A stretch of 54,338 nucleotides of DNA from Rummeliibacillus pycnus_B (GTDB lineage Bacteria; Bacillota; Bacilli; Bacillales_A; Planococcaceae): the NCBI RefSeq assembly GCF_050459865.1, contig NZ_JBCMNM010000066.1, forward strand, positions 1 through 54,338, in the 5' to 3' direction. Made by a program: the position numbers and the translations under genes. A model generated the notes under the pieces. That model saw only the letters and a list, made by a program, of their open reading frames with translations, was not told where the DNA came from and searched no databases. The first letter of the stretch is position 1, and every line of letters begins with the position of its first letter. Of this stretch, positions 25,115 through 33,816 are shown piece by piece.

Positions 25115-25692
25115 TCTTTCACTTGTCCTTTCTTTTGCAACAATAAATCGTTATAGCATTCAAACGAATCAGGGAATATGGGTTGATGTTTACTAATTAA
25201 AAATGATATTGAATGTGTTAAACACTTAATCATCAAATCGTGTAATTCTAACTCTTCTGATGCTTTTCTTAGTTCATGTACACCTGAATATTTCCGATTA
25301 GGTTCGATCATATCTGCAATATAAACGATTTTTTCTAAATTACTTTGTTCTAGTCTCCCTGTTGTATGGTAACGAATGGCGTTTAAAATATCTTCATCTG
25401 ATACATTAAATTCCATTTTAGCTACATAAGCACCTACAGGACCATGCCATAGTTCATGATGATATTGAAGCAATCTTGGATCCATTTGTTGTTCTATAAT
25501 TGTTTGCCTCATCCAGTCACGATCTGCATATTTACATGAATCATGCAAAATAGCTGCTACCTCTGCTTTTTCAGGATCCTCTCCAAAACGTTTTGCAAGT
25601 TTTATGGCTGTATCCGTCACACCAATTGTATGGATATAACGCTTTTCAGGCATACGGTCTTTCATCGATAATAATAATTCATCGCGTTCCAT
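25111..25692 (-). CDS. yqeK: Ap4A hydrolase, HD-domain family (YqeK)
   Basis: YqeK proteins hydrolyse diadenosine tetraphosphate symmetrically to two ADP, using a metal centre. The start chosen is ATG 25692 (MERDELLLSM), behind GAGGAAGG; the longer frame to 25722 has no ribosome site. The 193-residue protein shows HD-domain metal ligands in HTIGV, LHDSCKYAD and HGPVGAY, and YHTTGR further on. It overlaps nadD by 14 bases and rsfS by four. Confidence 0.93.
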   Translation of the reverse strand: MERDELLLSMKDRMPEKRYIHTIGVTDTAIKLAKRFGEDPEKAEVAAILHDSCKYADRDWMRQTIIEQQMDPRLLQYHHELWHGPVGAYVAKMEFNVSDEDILNAIRYHTTGRLEQSNLEKIVYIADMIEPNRKYSGVHELRKASEELELHDLMIKCLTHSISFLISKHQPIFPDSFECYNDLLLQKKGQVKE

Positions 25693-26251
25693 ATAAACCT
25701 TCCTCTCGTATATACTGTTCAACGGCTGTCGGCACTAAAAATGTCACAGTTCGTCCTTCTTTTAATCGATTTCGAATCATCGTAGATGATAAATCCATAA
25801 GCGGTGCTTCTATTAGCTGTACAGGAAGTTTCGTCACACCAGCAGTACCTGGTCGATGTACACCAACAAATTGGACTAACTTGGTAAGCTCTTGAATATG
25901 GTACCATTCATCGAGTATATCAATCATATCGCCACCAATAATAAAATAGAATTGAGTATTGGGTTCAAGAGAAGTTAATCCTTTTAGAGTATCATATGAA
26001 TAAGATACTCCTCCGCGCTCCATTTCATACGGTTCTATTTTAAAATATGGTATGGACTGAATGGCTAGTTCTGTCATATGCAATCTGTCTTTTGCTGTGG
26101 CATCTTCTGGTTTCACTTTATGTGGAGGTACCGCATTTGGCATAAAACGTACTTCATCTAATCCCAAAACATCATAAGCTTCATTTGCCATTAAAAGATG
26201 TGCCATATGAGGTGGGTTAAATGTACCGCCAAGAAGACCAACTTTTTTCAT
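25679..26251 (-). CDS. nadD: Nicotinate-nucleotide adenylyltransferase
   Basis: NadD makes nicotinate adenine dinucleotide from NaMN and ATP in NAD synthesis. The 190-residue protein opens MKKVGLLGGTFNPPHMAH (nucleotidyltransferase motif at 8-18) and has the second signature LSSTMIRNRL near the C-terminus. It lies 12 bases after yhbY and overlaps yqeK by 14 bases. Confidence 0.97.
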   Translation of the reverse strand: MKKVGLLGGTFNPPHMAHLLMANEAYDVLGLDEVRFMPNAVPPHKVKPEDATAKDRLHMTELAIQSIPYFKIEPYEMERGGVSYSYDTLKGLTSLEPNTQFYFIIGGDMIDILDEWYHIQELTKLVQFVGVHRPGTAGVTKLPVQLIEAPLMDLSSTMIRNRLKEGRTVTFLVPTAVEQYIREEGLYGTR

Positions 26252-26263
26252 TTCATCAAATCC

Positions 26264-26569
26264 TTATTTCGCTTTTGGCAATTCGATTTTTCGATGTTCT
26301 CGTTTTGAAGCTTGTTTATATAAAACAACTGTTAGACCAATAAGTTGAACAAGTTCCGCATTGGAACCTTCAGCTAATTGTTCAGCTACATCATGTTTAT
26401 CTTCTTCACAATTGTCTAAAATACGTACTTTTAATAATTCACGTACTTCTAATGCTTGTTTAATTTGCACAAGCATTTCTGCACTTACTCCGCCTTTCCC
26501 TACTTGGAATATTGGTTGTAAATGGTGTGCTTCTGCACGTAAAAAGCGTTTTTGTTTCCCTGTTAACAT
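26264..26569 (-). CDS. yhbY: CRM-domain RNA-binding protein YhbY/YqeI
   Basis: This 101-residue protein is a single CRM domain, a ribosome-associated RNA-binding fold linked with large-subunit maturation. It opens LTGKQKRFLRAEAHHLQPIF and shows the VGKGGVS loop (about 23-29). Its ribosome site AGGAGG lies inside the 3' end of aroE, four codons before the aroE stop. It is called YqeI in Bacillus. Confidence 0.95.
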   Translation of the reverse strand: MLTGKQKRFLRAEAHHLQPIFQVGKGGVSAEMLVQIKQALEVRELLKVRILDNCEEDKHDVAEQLAEGSNAELVQLIGLTVVLYKQASKREHRKIELPKAK

Positions 26570-26573
26570 GTAA

Positions 26574-27407
26574 TTATTTTCCTCCTAATTGCTCAAGCAG
26601 TAAATCTTTTACGATGTCTGCTTTTGGATACGAATCTGTCCAGTAGCTGTAGGCAAGTGCTCCTTGATGGATGAACATGCCAAGTCCTGTGACAACAGTC
26701 GCTCCTTTTTTCTTTGCTTCATTTAAAAACGGTGTCATTAAAGGATTATACACAATATCTGCAACAATTGCAGTGCTTGATAATTGATTCAATGAAAACG
26801 GCAATGTAAATTCACTATGATTTAATCCAGCAGACGTTGTTTGTACTAGAATTTCAAACTGGGTTAATTGTTCTTCAGCTTCAGTCAATGAAATAGCAGT
26901 TGCTTCTATGTCAAGCTCATCACAGATGGCTTGTGCCTTTGAAACCGTGCGATTGGCAATCGTAATATGTGAATAGCCTGTTGCAACAAGTGCAAATGCA
27001 ATCCCTCGAGCAGCTCCACCTGCACCTATGACTAATACATGTTTGTTTCTATGACCATTGCCTACTACTTCTTCCAAAGAACGAACGAAACCTAAACCAT
27101 CTGTATTGTAACCTTTATAGGCCCCATTTGGTTGTTTCACCACAGTATTAACTGCCCCCATTTTGCTAGCTGATTCATCTAGCTCATCTAAATACGGAAT
27201 AATTTTTTCTTTATGTGGGATTGTAATATTCCAGCCACTACATCCAAGTGTCTTTAAAGCTTCTACAGATTGCTCTAAATTCTCTGGCAAAACATGAACT
27301 GGAATATAGCTAGCATCTCGATTTTCTTCTGCCATCCAAGCATTATGCATTAGTGGTGACATTGAATGCTCGATTGGGTCACCAATAACTGCGTACCATC
27401 TTCTCAA
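26574..27407 (-). CDS. aroE: Shikimate dehydrogenase
   Basis: AroE reduces 3-dehydroshikimate with NADPH in the chorismate pathway. The 277-residue protein has the shikimate site (SMSPLMHNAW, ITIPHKEKI with the catalytic Lys) and the NADPH loop VIGAGGAARG followed by NRTVSKAQ. The start is TTG, behind GGGGGA. It is third in the yqeG-yqeH-aroE-yhbY-nadD operon, 11 bases after yqeH. Confidence 0.97.
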   Translation of the reverse strand: MRRWYAVIGDPIEHSMSPLMHNAWMAEENRDASYIPVHVLPENLEQSVEALKTLGCSGWNITIPHKEKIIPYLDELDESASKMGAVNTVVKQPNGAYKGYNTDGLGFVRSLEEVVGNGHRNKHVLVIGAGGAARGIAFALVATGYSHITIANRTVSKAQAICDELDIEATAISLTEAEEQLTQFEILVQTTSAGLNHSEFTLPFSLNQLSSTAIVADIVYNPLMTPFLNEAKKKGATVVTGLGMFIHQGALAYSYWTDSYPKADIVKDLLLEQLGGK

Positions 27408-27418
27408 AACAATTCCCC

Positions 27419-28522
27419 CTAAATCAATGAAGGGCGAACTTGAACTTCTACACCTTCTGGGGCATATGCTGCAACTACTACGTTTGGATCTTGAATTGTT
27501 ATCCAGCCAAGACCTGAGAATACGATATCTGTTTTTGCTTCTTTAATCGAAAATTCATGACGTACTAATTTCGGTAGTTGATCAATATACTTTTCAGATG
27601 GTGGAGCAAGTAATTCGCCTTTATGATTTGCATATAATTCATCAGCGTTTTCTAATTTTGTACGATGAATATTCAAATCATTTGCAATATGCACTGTAAA
27701 TGCTGATCTCATTCCTTGAATAAAATCAAAACGAGCTAAAGCACCAATAAACAATGATTGTTCCGGATTGAGTTGGAATACTTTAGGCTTGATTTCTTTT
27801 TTAGGCATTATATATTTCAATTCAGATGGATCCAAATAATGTGCCATTTGATGGTGATTAATAATTCCTGGCGTATCATAAATGGCATGTCCATCATCTA
27901 AAGGAATCTCAATCATATCAAGCGTTGTACCTGGGAAGTATGAAGTTGTAATAATATCACCAGCACCTGTAGCTTGTTTAATGATACGGTTGATAAATGT
28001 TGATTTTCCTACATTTGTACATCCAACAACATAGACATCCTGCCCTCTACGGTATTCATTTATTGCTTCCATAGCCTCTTCCATGCCTGTTCCTTTATGG
28101 GCGCTTACAAGTAAAACATCAATTGGTTTTAAGCCAAGTGCTTTTGCTTCTCTTTTAATCCAATTGATGACCTTATTTTTTTTCACTGATTTTGGAAGTA
28201 AATCCACCTTGTTAGCTATCAATAACACTGGATTGTTGCCAACAAAACGATGTAAACCAGGCAGCCAGCTACCATTGAAATCGAAAATATCTACAATTTT
28301 AACAATTAGCCCATTATTCTTACCTAAACCATTTAAGATGCGTAAGAAATCATCATCTGTTAATGATACAGGTTGAAGTTCATTGTAGTTTTTCAAACGG
28401 AAGCAACGTTGGCAAATGATATCTTCCTTTTCTAAAGAAGATGCAGGAGCATATCCTGGTGCGTTTTTGTCTTCTGTTTGGATTTGTGTACCACAGCCGA
28501 TACATTGTGGCATTTCATTCAT
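27419..28522 (-). CDS. yqeH: Circularly permuted ribosome-assembly GTPase YqeH
   Basis: YqeH helps assemble the 30S subunit. The start is ATG 28522, eight bases after GGGAGG, overlapping the yqeG stop as TAATG; the frame extends five codons further to a TTG without a site. The 367-residue protein has an N-terminal zinc finger (CIGCG and CQRC), then the permuted G domain: NKVDLLP (G4) precedes VVGCTNVGKST (G1) and YDTPGI (G3). A C-terminal RNA-binding domain ends it. Confidence 0.97.
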   Translation of the reverse strand: MNEMPQCIGCGTQIQTEDKNAPGYAPASSLEKEDIICQRCFRLKNYNELQPVSLTDDDFLRILNGLGKNNGLIVKIVDIFDFNGSWLPGLHRFVGNNPVLLIANKVDLLPKSVKKNKVINWIKREAKALGLKPIDVLLVSAHKGTGMEEAMEAINEYRRGQDVYVVGCTNVGKSTFINRIIKQATGAGDIITTSYFPGTTLDMIEIPLDDGHAIYDTPGIINHHQMAHYLDPSELKYIMPKKEIKPKVFQLNPEQSLFIGALARFDFIQGMRSAFTVHIANDLNIHRTKLENADELYANHKGELLAPPSEKYIDQLPKLVRHEFSIKEAKTDIVFSGLGWITIQDPNVVVAAYAPEGVEVQVRPSLI

Positions 28523-29040
28523 TATTTTTCCTCCCAAGTTTTAATACCTTTTTTACTTAAATATTTATAAACACGTCGTTCGATAAAACGATTAAACCGT
28601 GTTACAAAACCATCTGATTGTGCAACAGGCTTTACTAGAATAGTGTGTAGTTTACTACGATTTGCACCCATCACATCTGTCAGCATTTGATCACCTAACA
28701 TCAAGACTTCTTCTGGTTTCATATTGAGTAGTTCTAGCGCTCTTTTAAAACCTCTTACTAATGGCTTTTGAGCCTTGAAAATATATGGAATTCCTAATGG
28801 ATCTGCAAATTTCTTCACACGAGGTTCTTTATTGTTAGATAATATTACAATTTGGATTCCAGCATCATGCATTTCTTTGAACCACTCTATTAGTTCCTCA
28901 GTTGCATCTGGTCGGTCCCATTCGATTAGTGTGTTATCAAGATCGGTAATAATTCCTTTAATGCCCATTTGTTTTAGCTTTTCCGGTGTAATCTCAAAAA
29001 TGGAAAATGCAAATTCCTTTGGCATAATCAATTTATACAA
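28522..29040 (-). CDS. yqeG: HAD phosphatase YqeG (class IIIA)
   Basis: The 172-residue HAD-family protein carries GIITDLDNTLIEWDRP (nucleophile Asp), LSNNKEPRV (motif II Ser) and MLGDQMLTDVMGANR (motif IV). It resembles phosphatidylglycerophosphate phosphatases, but the substrate in Bacillus is not settled. The start is TTG behind GGGGA. It is first in the operon and shares one base with the yqeH start. Confidence 0.93.
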   Translation of the reverse strand: MYKLIMPKEFAFSIFEITPEKLKQMGIKGIITDLDNTLIEWDRPDATEELIEWFKEMHDAGIQIVILSNNKEPRVKKFADPLGIPYIFKAQKPLVRGFKRALELLNMKPEEVLMLGDQMLTDVMGANRSKLHTILVKPVAQSDGFVTRFNRFIERRVYKYLSKKGIKTWEEK

Positions 29041-29150
29041 ATTTTTTCCCCTATTCTTCTTATTATGGCTATGTTAGAGGACACTGTTAATTATAAGATA
29101 TCCAATGCGATAGCTTTTATTTTCATTCGAGCTACAGCTAACTTTTAAAA

Positions 29151-29936
29151 TTATAACATATGTGCGAAGGCTTGACCCACCTGGATATGCGTACCTTGTA
29201 CAACATTCTCTAAAAACTCTACACTGTTTTCGTCAAATAACAATACCACTGTTGAACCAAAACTAAAATAGCCTACTTCTTCCCCTTTGTTCCAGTTAGT
29301 TGAAGTATTCGTTATATGAATCGAATTCACAAACATAGCTCCTACTTTTATGAATGCACAACGTGAACCATTTTCTGTTACCAATTCAGTAATCTGTCGG
29401 TAATTTTTTGAGATAGGTTGGTTACCATAAGTTAAACCTAAGCTATTCACCGGATATGATTTCCGACCTAGCGTATACTGACTTGCTACTTTAGCATCCA
29501 TCGGGCTATGGAATCGATGGTAATCAGCAGGGCTTAAATAAAATACGATATATTTTCCATTCAAATAACGATTCACGATTTCTTCTTTTCCAAGTAAATC
29601 CTTTAAATCATAGGTTTTGCCTTTTACGTAAAAGATTGAATTATTTTCGATATCTCCAAATGATTCAATTTTGGCATCTACAGGACTAGTATATACATCT
29701 TTCCCATTTGCAATAAGACGCGCATTTTCACTTAATTTGCGTATAAAAAATTCATGAAGACTTGGAAATGATTCATGTTTTTCTGAAACTTCTTCAAGGT
29801 TAATACCGTATATTTTAATGTATGACGAAATAAGCTTTTTACTAATTCGCGATGTTGTAAAATGCTTTAACAAGAAGGATGACCATCTGCCATTCGTTAA
29901 TTCTACGACCGATCGATAAAATTTTTCTCTAATCAA
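29151..29936 (-). CDS. psd: Phosphatidylserine decarboxylase proenzyme
   Basis: Psd makes phosphatidylethanolamine from phosphatidylserine at the membrane. The 261-residue proenzyme shows SPVDAKI, the triad-type YHRFHSP segment, and the self-cleavage site SFGST with the pyruvoyl Ser at 228 (most homologues have LGST; Phe is a mild variant). The start is TTG behind GAGGTG. It is divergent from pssA, which makes its substrate; the two share an 89-base promoter region. Confidence 0.95.
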   Translation of the reverse strand: MIREKFYRSVVELTNGRWSSFLLKHFTTSRISKKLISSYIKIYGINLEEVSEKHESFPSLHEFFIRKLSENARLIANGKDVYTSPVDAKIESFGDIENNSIFYVKGKTYDLKDLLGKEEIVNRYLNGKYIVFYLSPADYHRFHSPMDAKVASQYTLGRKSYPVNSLGLTYGNQPISKNYRQITELVTENGSRCAFIKVGAMFVNSIHITNTSTNWNKGEEVGYFSFGSTVVLLFDENSVEFLENVVQGTHIQVGQAFAHML

Positions 29937-30025
29937 TTTAACACCTCATTTTTAAAAAGTTTTACAGTTACACCAAAAAAGCAGTATAATGTTAAAATAC
30001 TGAACAAATAAAGGAGTGCTGTCCA

Positions 30026-30565
30026 TTGTTTTTTATTTCTATAGTGGATACCACAATTAAAAAAATGAAATCACACTTAGCTAATTTAATCACAATCGGG
30101 AATATTTCATTTGGTGGAGCATCAATTATGGCTACCATAAATGAGTCATATAACTATGCTGTCTTGTTTATATTCATTGCCGCTTTTTTAGATCGTTATG
30201 ATGGTAAAATAGCACGGAAATTTAATCAAGAGTCAGAGTTAGGAAAGCAATTAGATTCCATGAGTGATATTATATCATTTGGGGTGGCTCCTGCGTTACT
30301 TATGTATGAAATGACTTTAATGGGTTATGGCACGATTGGCATGATTGTTACTGTGTTATACATCGCTTGCGGAGCATTCAGACTCGCTAGATTTAATATT
30401 ACAGAATCAAATGGATACTTCTGTGGTTTACCGATAACTGCTGCTGGAGCAATTTTAACAGTATCCTTCTTCTTCATTCCAATTCTTTCAACGGTATTCT
30501 ATATGTTTTTGTTCCCGCTATTATCAATTCTTATGATTAGTACATTTTCATTGAAAAAAGTTTGA
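30026..30565 (+). CDS. pssA: CDP-diacylglycerol-serine O-phosphatidyltransferase
   Basis: PssA makes phosphatidylserine from CDP-diacylglycerol and serine in the membrane. The start is TTG 30026, nine bases after AAAGGAG. The 179-residue protein has about six membrane helices and the CDP-alcohol phosphatidyltransferase motif DRYDGKIARKFNQESELGKQ followed by LDSMSD, so all key Asp and Gly residues are present. It faces psd, its pathway partner, and is followed by a terminator and sigK. Confidence 0.95.
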   Translation: MFFISIVDTTIKKMKSHLANLITIGNISFGGASIMATINESYNYAVLFIFIAAFLDRYDGKIARKFNQESELGKQLDSMSDIISFGVAPALLMYEMTLMGYGTIGMIVTVLYIACGAFRLARFNITESNGYFCGLPITAAGAILTVSFFFIPILSTVFYMFLFPLLSILMISTFSLKKV

Positions 30566-30576
30566 GAAATATTTTC

Positions 30577-30607
30577 AAATGACCTGGCTTTACAGGTCAT
30601 TTTTTTG
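30577..30607 (+). terminator. Terminator of pssA
   Basis: AAATGACCTG (30577-30586) pairs with CAGGTCATTT (30593-30602) and runs into further T residues. It separates pssA from sigK. Confidence 0.9.
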
Positions 30608-30659
30608 TTGTAAAAGAGTACTTCTTGTCATATGTTGTATTATTAACTATCACGAAAGG

Positions 30660-31367
30660 ATGACGACAATCAGTACCCTTTTAACAGCCATCCTACAGCT
30701 TTGGGTTGAGCTCCCTGTCATTCTTGGCTATTTAAAAGGGCAATCATTTCCACAGCCCTTTACGAAGGAAGAAGAAGCAGAATGTCTTGAGCGATTTTTG
30801 AATGGTGATGAATCAGCAAAACTGGAGCTAATAGAAAGAAATATGCGGTTAGTAGCTCACGTCGTCAAGAAATTCCATCCAAAACATGAGCAATTAGATG
30901 ATTATATCTCCATTGGAACAATTGGTTTAATGAAGGCAGTTGCAAGTTTTACTCCTCAGAAAAAAACGAGGCTAGCTACTTATGCTGCTCGTTGTATCGA
31001 AAATGAAATATTAATGCATTTAAGAAGTCAGAAAAAAGTTCAAAAAGATGTTTCTCTTTATGAAACAATTGGCTCTGACAAGGATGGCAATCCCCTTGAA
31101 ATTGCAGATTTTCTCCAAAGTGATGACCCTTCTACTGAACAGCAAATCGAAAGACGTGAAGAAGAACAAAGATTATATGAACACTTAGATTTACTGGATG
31201 AGCGAGAATTGTTAATCATTCAACAACGCTATGGACTTGGACAGCAGGATGCAAAAACTCAAAAAGAGATTGCTCAAGAAATGAACATCTCGAGAAGTTA
31301 TGTAAGTAGAATTGAGAAGAGAGCTTTAATTAAATTGTATCAACATTTCAAACGAAAAAAACCATAA
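30660..31367 (+). CDS. sigK: RNA polymerase sporulation sigma factor SigK
   Basis: SigK directs late mother-cell transcription after its prosequence is removed. The start taken is ATG 30660, giving MTTISTLLTAILQLWVELPV, a hydrophobic prosequence, then GQSFPQPF as in the family; AAAGG abuts this ATG, so the exact start is less sure. The 235-residue protein has sigma region 2 (NMRLVAHVVKKF, DDYISIGTIGLMKAV, RLATYAARCIENEILMHLR) and region 4 (TQKEIAQEMNISRSYVSRIE). The gene is continuous: no skin-type element splits it. A sigmaE or sigmaK promoter was not defined in the short upstream gap. Confidence 0.93.
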   Translation: MTTISTLLTAILQLWVELPVILGYLKGQSFPQPFTKEEEAECLERFLNGDESAKLELIERNMRLVAHVVKKFHPKHEQLDDYISIGTIGLMKAVASFTPQKKTRLATYAARCIENEILMHLRSQKKVQKDVSLYETIGSDKDGNPLEIADFLQSDDPSTEQQIERREEEQRLYEHLDLLDERELLIIQQRYGLGQQDAKTQKEIAQEMNISRSYVSRIEKRALIKLYQHFKRKKP

Positions 31368-31400
31368 AGGACGGAATTCAAAAAAATGAACTCAAAAAAG

Positions 31401-31434
31401 GAGTTGCCCATTAAAGCTACGGGCAACTCTTTTT
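31401..31434 (+). terminator. Terminator of sigK
   Basis: GAGTTGCCC (31401-31409) pairs with GGGCAACTC (31421-31429), with A residues before and T residues after. It lies about 35 bases past the sigK stop. Confidence 0.9.
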
Positions 31435-31474
31435 ATCTTTCGCCAACGGCTACACTAACGCCTCAACTTTAAGT

Positions 31475-31555
31475 TTAGTTTGTTGAAACTTCAGATACCA
31501 TAACAAGACTTAAGACTGCTGTAATTGCAACTGCAGCTACCATAATGAATGTCAT
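31475..31555 (-). CDS. Putative 26-residue membrane peptide
   Basis: A 26-codon frame starts at ATG 31555 behind GGGAGGG and encodes MTFIMVAAVAITAVLSLVMV then SEVSTN. This is one hydrophobic helix with a short polar tail, typical of small membrane peptides. The strong ribosome site with normal spacing supports translation. It lies between sigK and mtnN. No family is recognised. Confidence 0.5.
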   Translation of the reverse strand: MTFIMVAAVAITAVLSLVMVSEVSTN

Positions 31556-31681
31556 ATTAGACCCTCCCAGCATCCCTAGAATGAAGTAACTTAACTACTT
31601 TAATCATACCACCCTATAGATGTAAGGAAGTGAGACCTTTTTGAACATCTCCTGTCAAATCTTTGGCGAAATTGTGACTGA

Positions 31682-32374
31682 CTATATTTTAGAAATTACT
31701 TTTAAAACAATTTGTGTTGAATGTTTTGCTGCTACCGGTAAGAATTCATCAAAGCTAATATTCGATTCTTTTCCAGCTATATCAGATAATGCGCGGATTA
31801 CAACAAATGGAGTGCCAAATTGATAACAAACTTGAGCTACTGCTGCTGCTTCCATCTCAACAGCTTTCATACTTGGAAAATATCCACGTACTGTTTCAAC
31901 TCGTTCAGGATCATTCATAAATGAATCGCCTGTTGTAATTAAGCCTACAGCATATTGATGTTCACCAATTTCTGTTACCGCTTCCTCAGCGAGCTTTATT
32001 AGTTTTTCATCCGAATTAAATGCTGCAGGCATTTGAGGAACTTGTCCCATTTCATAGCCAAAGATTGTTGTATCTACATCATGATGACGTACTTCATCAG
32101 AAATGACAATGGCACCAACCTCTAGATTTTCATCATATCCACCTGCAGATCCTGTATTTATCACAACGTCCGGCTTGTATTGATCAAGTAAAATGGTCGT
32201 TGACATCGCGGCATTCACTTTTCCAATACCACTTTTCAATAAAATAACATCATGACCTGCATATGTACCTTCCGTATATTCACTATTTGCAATTGTTTTC
32301 GTTGAAGTATTTTCCAATGTATTTCTTAATAATTCTACTTCTTCTTCCATTGCGCCGATTACAGCAATTTTCAT
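31682..32374 (-). CDS. mtnN: 5'-methylthioadenosine/S-adenosylhomocysteine nucleosidase
   Basis: MtnN cleaves MTA, SAH and 5'-deoxyadenosine to adenine and the thio-sugar, recycling SAM by-products (Pfs family). The 230-residue protein shows IGAMEEEVELL (1-15 region), LLKSGIGKVNAA, INTGSAGG, GDSFM, the substrate motif VEMEAAAVAQVC and ALSDIAG with the catalytic Asp. Size and motifs match fully. It is separated from yrrS by a terminator and repeat-like sequence. Confidence 0.97.
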   Translation of the reverse strand: MKIAVIGAMEEEVELLRNTLENTSTKTIANSEYTEGTYAGHDVILLKSGIGKVNAAMSTTILLDQYKPDVVINTGSAGGYDENLEVGAIVISDEVRHHDVDTTIFGYEMGQVPQMPAAFNSDEKLIKLAEEAVTEIGEHQYAVGLITTGDSFMNDPERVETVRGYFPSMKAVEMEAAAVAQVCYQFGTPFVVIRALSDIAGKESNISFDEFLPVAAKHSTQIVLKVISKI

Positions 32375-32545
32375 TAAATTCTTCCTCTCTTTTGTGAAAC
32401 ACTTTTCTATATAAAATGTTGGGGTAAGACTTCGCTAGCATCTACTTAAGACATACCGGTGAATGCCCTTGCGGTTACTCGTCGGAGAAATAGTATAGAA
32501 CTATTTTATTTAACAAGTCACCTTCGCTATTTAATTTAAACAAAA

Positions 32546-32577
32546 GACGGCTATCCGTCAAGAATTGGATAACCGCC
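32546..32577 (-). terminator. Terminator of yrrS
   Basis: On the minus strand GGCGGTTATCC (32567-32577) pairs with GGATAGCCGTC (32546-32556) over 11 positions including G-U pairs. TTTTGTTT follows. It lies 9 bases past the yrrS stop. Confidence 0.8.
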
Positions 32578-32585
32578 TTAGACTA

Positions 32586-33386
32586 TTAATATGATCCTTT
32601 ATAAGATTTTAGAACCTCTAATTTTGTTGGTTGCCAACCTTCGTTTTCGACCCATTTCAAATAAACTCGGTAATTCTTCTTTTTATCTTTAGAAGAAACG
32701 ATTCCAATTGAAGTATCTGGGCTACCACCATTTTTTATATACCAAATAATCATATCGTTTTCATCAAGTCCTGTAGTTGTTGCAATTGTTGCGATTTTTT
32801 CTTTCCAGTCTACAGAATCCTTATCATAACTTGATACATGCGAACTACTATCAGCTTTTTGAGAAGTTTTAGTTGGTTTCCAATTCGAATCAGTAATAAC
32901 TTTCATAACATTTTGGTCATTGGATGATTCAATTGTTGCTGTTTTACTTTCTTTATAGTTGTAATCAGCATTTGCTGTAGTATCAGAAGAAATATTACTA
33001 TCAGTCGCTGTAGTGTCTTCTGTATTATTTTGAACATTATTATTAGTTGCATCTTGATTTGCATCAGTAGAAGTTTGATCTTGTGTGTCTGATTCTTCTT
33101 TTGCTTTTTCAGCCTGATCTGCTTTCTCTTTTTCTATTTCTTTTGAATCTTTCACTACTATGTTATCAGCTTTCTCCTCGTTGTCTTGTTTTTCATTGTT
33201 TGCTACTTTGTTATCGTTTGCAGATTCTTTGTCATTAGAACCCCCAATAACGATGAAACCAGCAACAATTAGGATTAGTCCGACAACAATTCCAATCAGC
33301 AGGTTTAAAACTTTGTCCATTTTTCGTTTACCTGTGTTTTTTGGCTTTTTTTCATTTGGGTTATATCGACGTCCAACTTCAGCCAT
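32586..33386 (-). CDS. yrrS: YrrS family membrane protein (DUF1510)
   Basis: The 266-residue protein has a basic cytoplasmic N-terminus, one membrane helix (about 26-48), a long low-complexity linker rich in Asp, Asn, Lys, Glu and Thr (about 50-165), and a C-terminal domain (about 170-266, DSNWKPTKTSQ to KLEVLKSYKGSY) that matches YrrS/DUF1510 of Bacillus. The function is unknown; in B. subtilis it is beside the penicillin-binding protein gene pbpI, which is absent here. The ATG follows GGGGGG. Confidence 0.85.
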   Translation of the reverse strand: MAEVGRRYNPNEKKPKNTGKRKMDKVLNLLIGIVVGLILIVAGFIVIGGSNDKESANDNKVANNEKQDNEEKADNIVVKDSKEIEKEKADQAEKAKEESDTQDQTSTDANQDATNNNVQNNTEDTTATDSNISSDTTANADYNYKESKTATIESSNDQNVMKVITDSNWKPTKTSQKADSSSHVSSYDKDSVDWKEKIATIATTTGLDENDMIIWYIKNGGSPDTSIGIVSSKDKKKNYRVYLKWVENEGWQPTKLEVLKSYKGSY

Positions 33387-33699
33387 ATGTATCCCCCCTA
33401 TACATCTCTATATATTGTGACAAATTTAAAGTTTGGCAAGGTACCCCTTTCCAACTTTAATATAATCATAACATAGAATCTGAAACACCTTCTACTCCAA
33501 GTCAAATACACGACTAATGTCATCTATATGAACAGCAGATAAAAAATATTCTAAACAAAGGTTCTATGTCAATTGTATGATTCGTTCTAGTGATTGCTCC
33601 TGTATCGCTTTGCTAGCTTCGTCGCAGTAAAAGATTGCTCCTTTAATTGATTCTTAGCAAAGGACATATCTCTACCTGATATAGACAACAATGTTGGTA

Positions 33700-33760
33700 C
33701 AGTCACCTCGACTTTTCTATTGTTTTTTTCTTAATTGTATTTAAATAAAGCAACAAATAG
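33700..33760. repeat. Degenerate intergenic repeat, copy 1 of a pair
   Basis: The segment with ACTTTTCTATTG and TCTTAATTGTATTT matches 39553-39612 with few substitutions. Both copies lie just beyond the terminator of a minus-strand gene. Confidence 0.55.
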
Positions 33761-33779
33761 TATAGAATCAAATAAAAAA

Positions 33780-33797
33780 CTCACCCGATTAGGTGAG
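33780..33797 (-). terminator. Terminator of greA
   Basis: CTCACC (33780-33785) pairs with GGTGAG (33792-33797). On the minus strand TTTTTTATT follows directly. It lies 20 bases past the greA stop. Confidence 0.8.
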
Positions 33798-33816
33798 CTT
33801 TTTACATATTTAAAAG

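Larger units (their letters stand above)
33387..33816. other. Intergenic stretch with a degenerate repeat and the greA terminator
   Basis: No gene is seen. Positions about 33700-33760 are about 80 percent identical to 39553-39612. The yrrS promoter must be near 33420-33480. The greA terminator is at 33780-33797. Confidence 0.5.

Noticed and set aside
30579..30659. 27 extra N-terminal codons of sigK
   Set aside because: They run through the pssA terminator and do not resemble the SigK prosequence.
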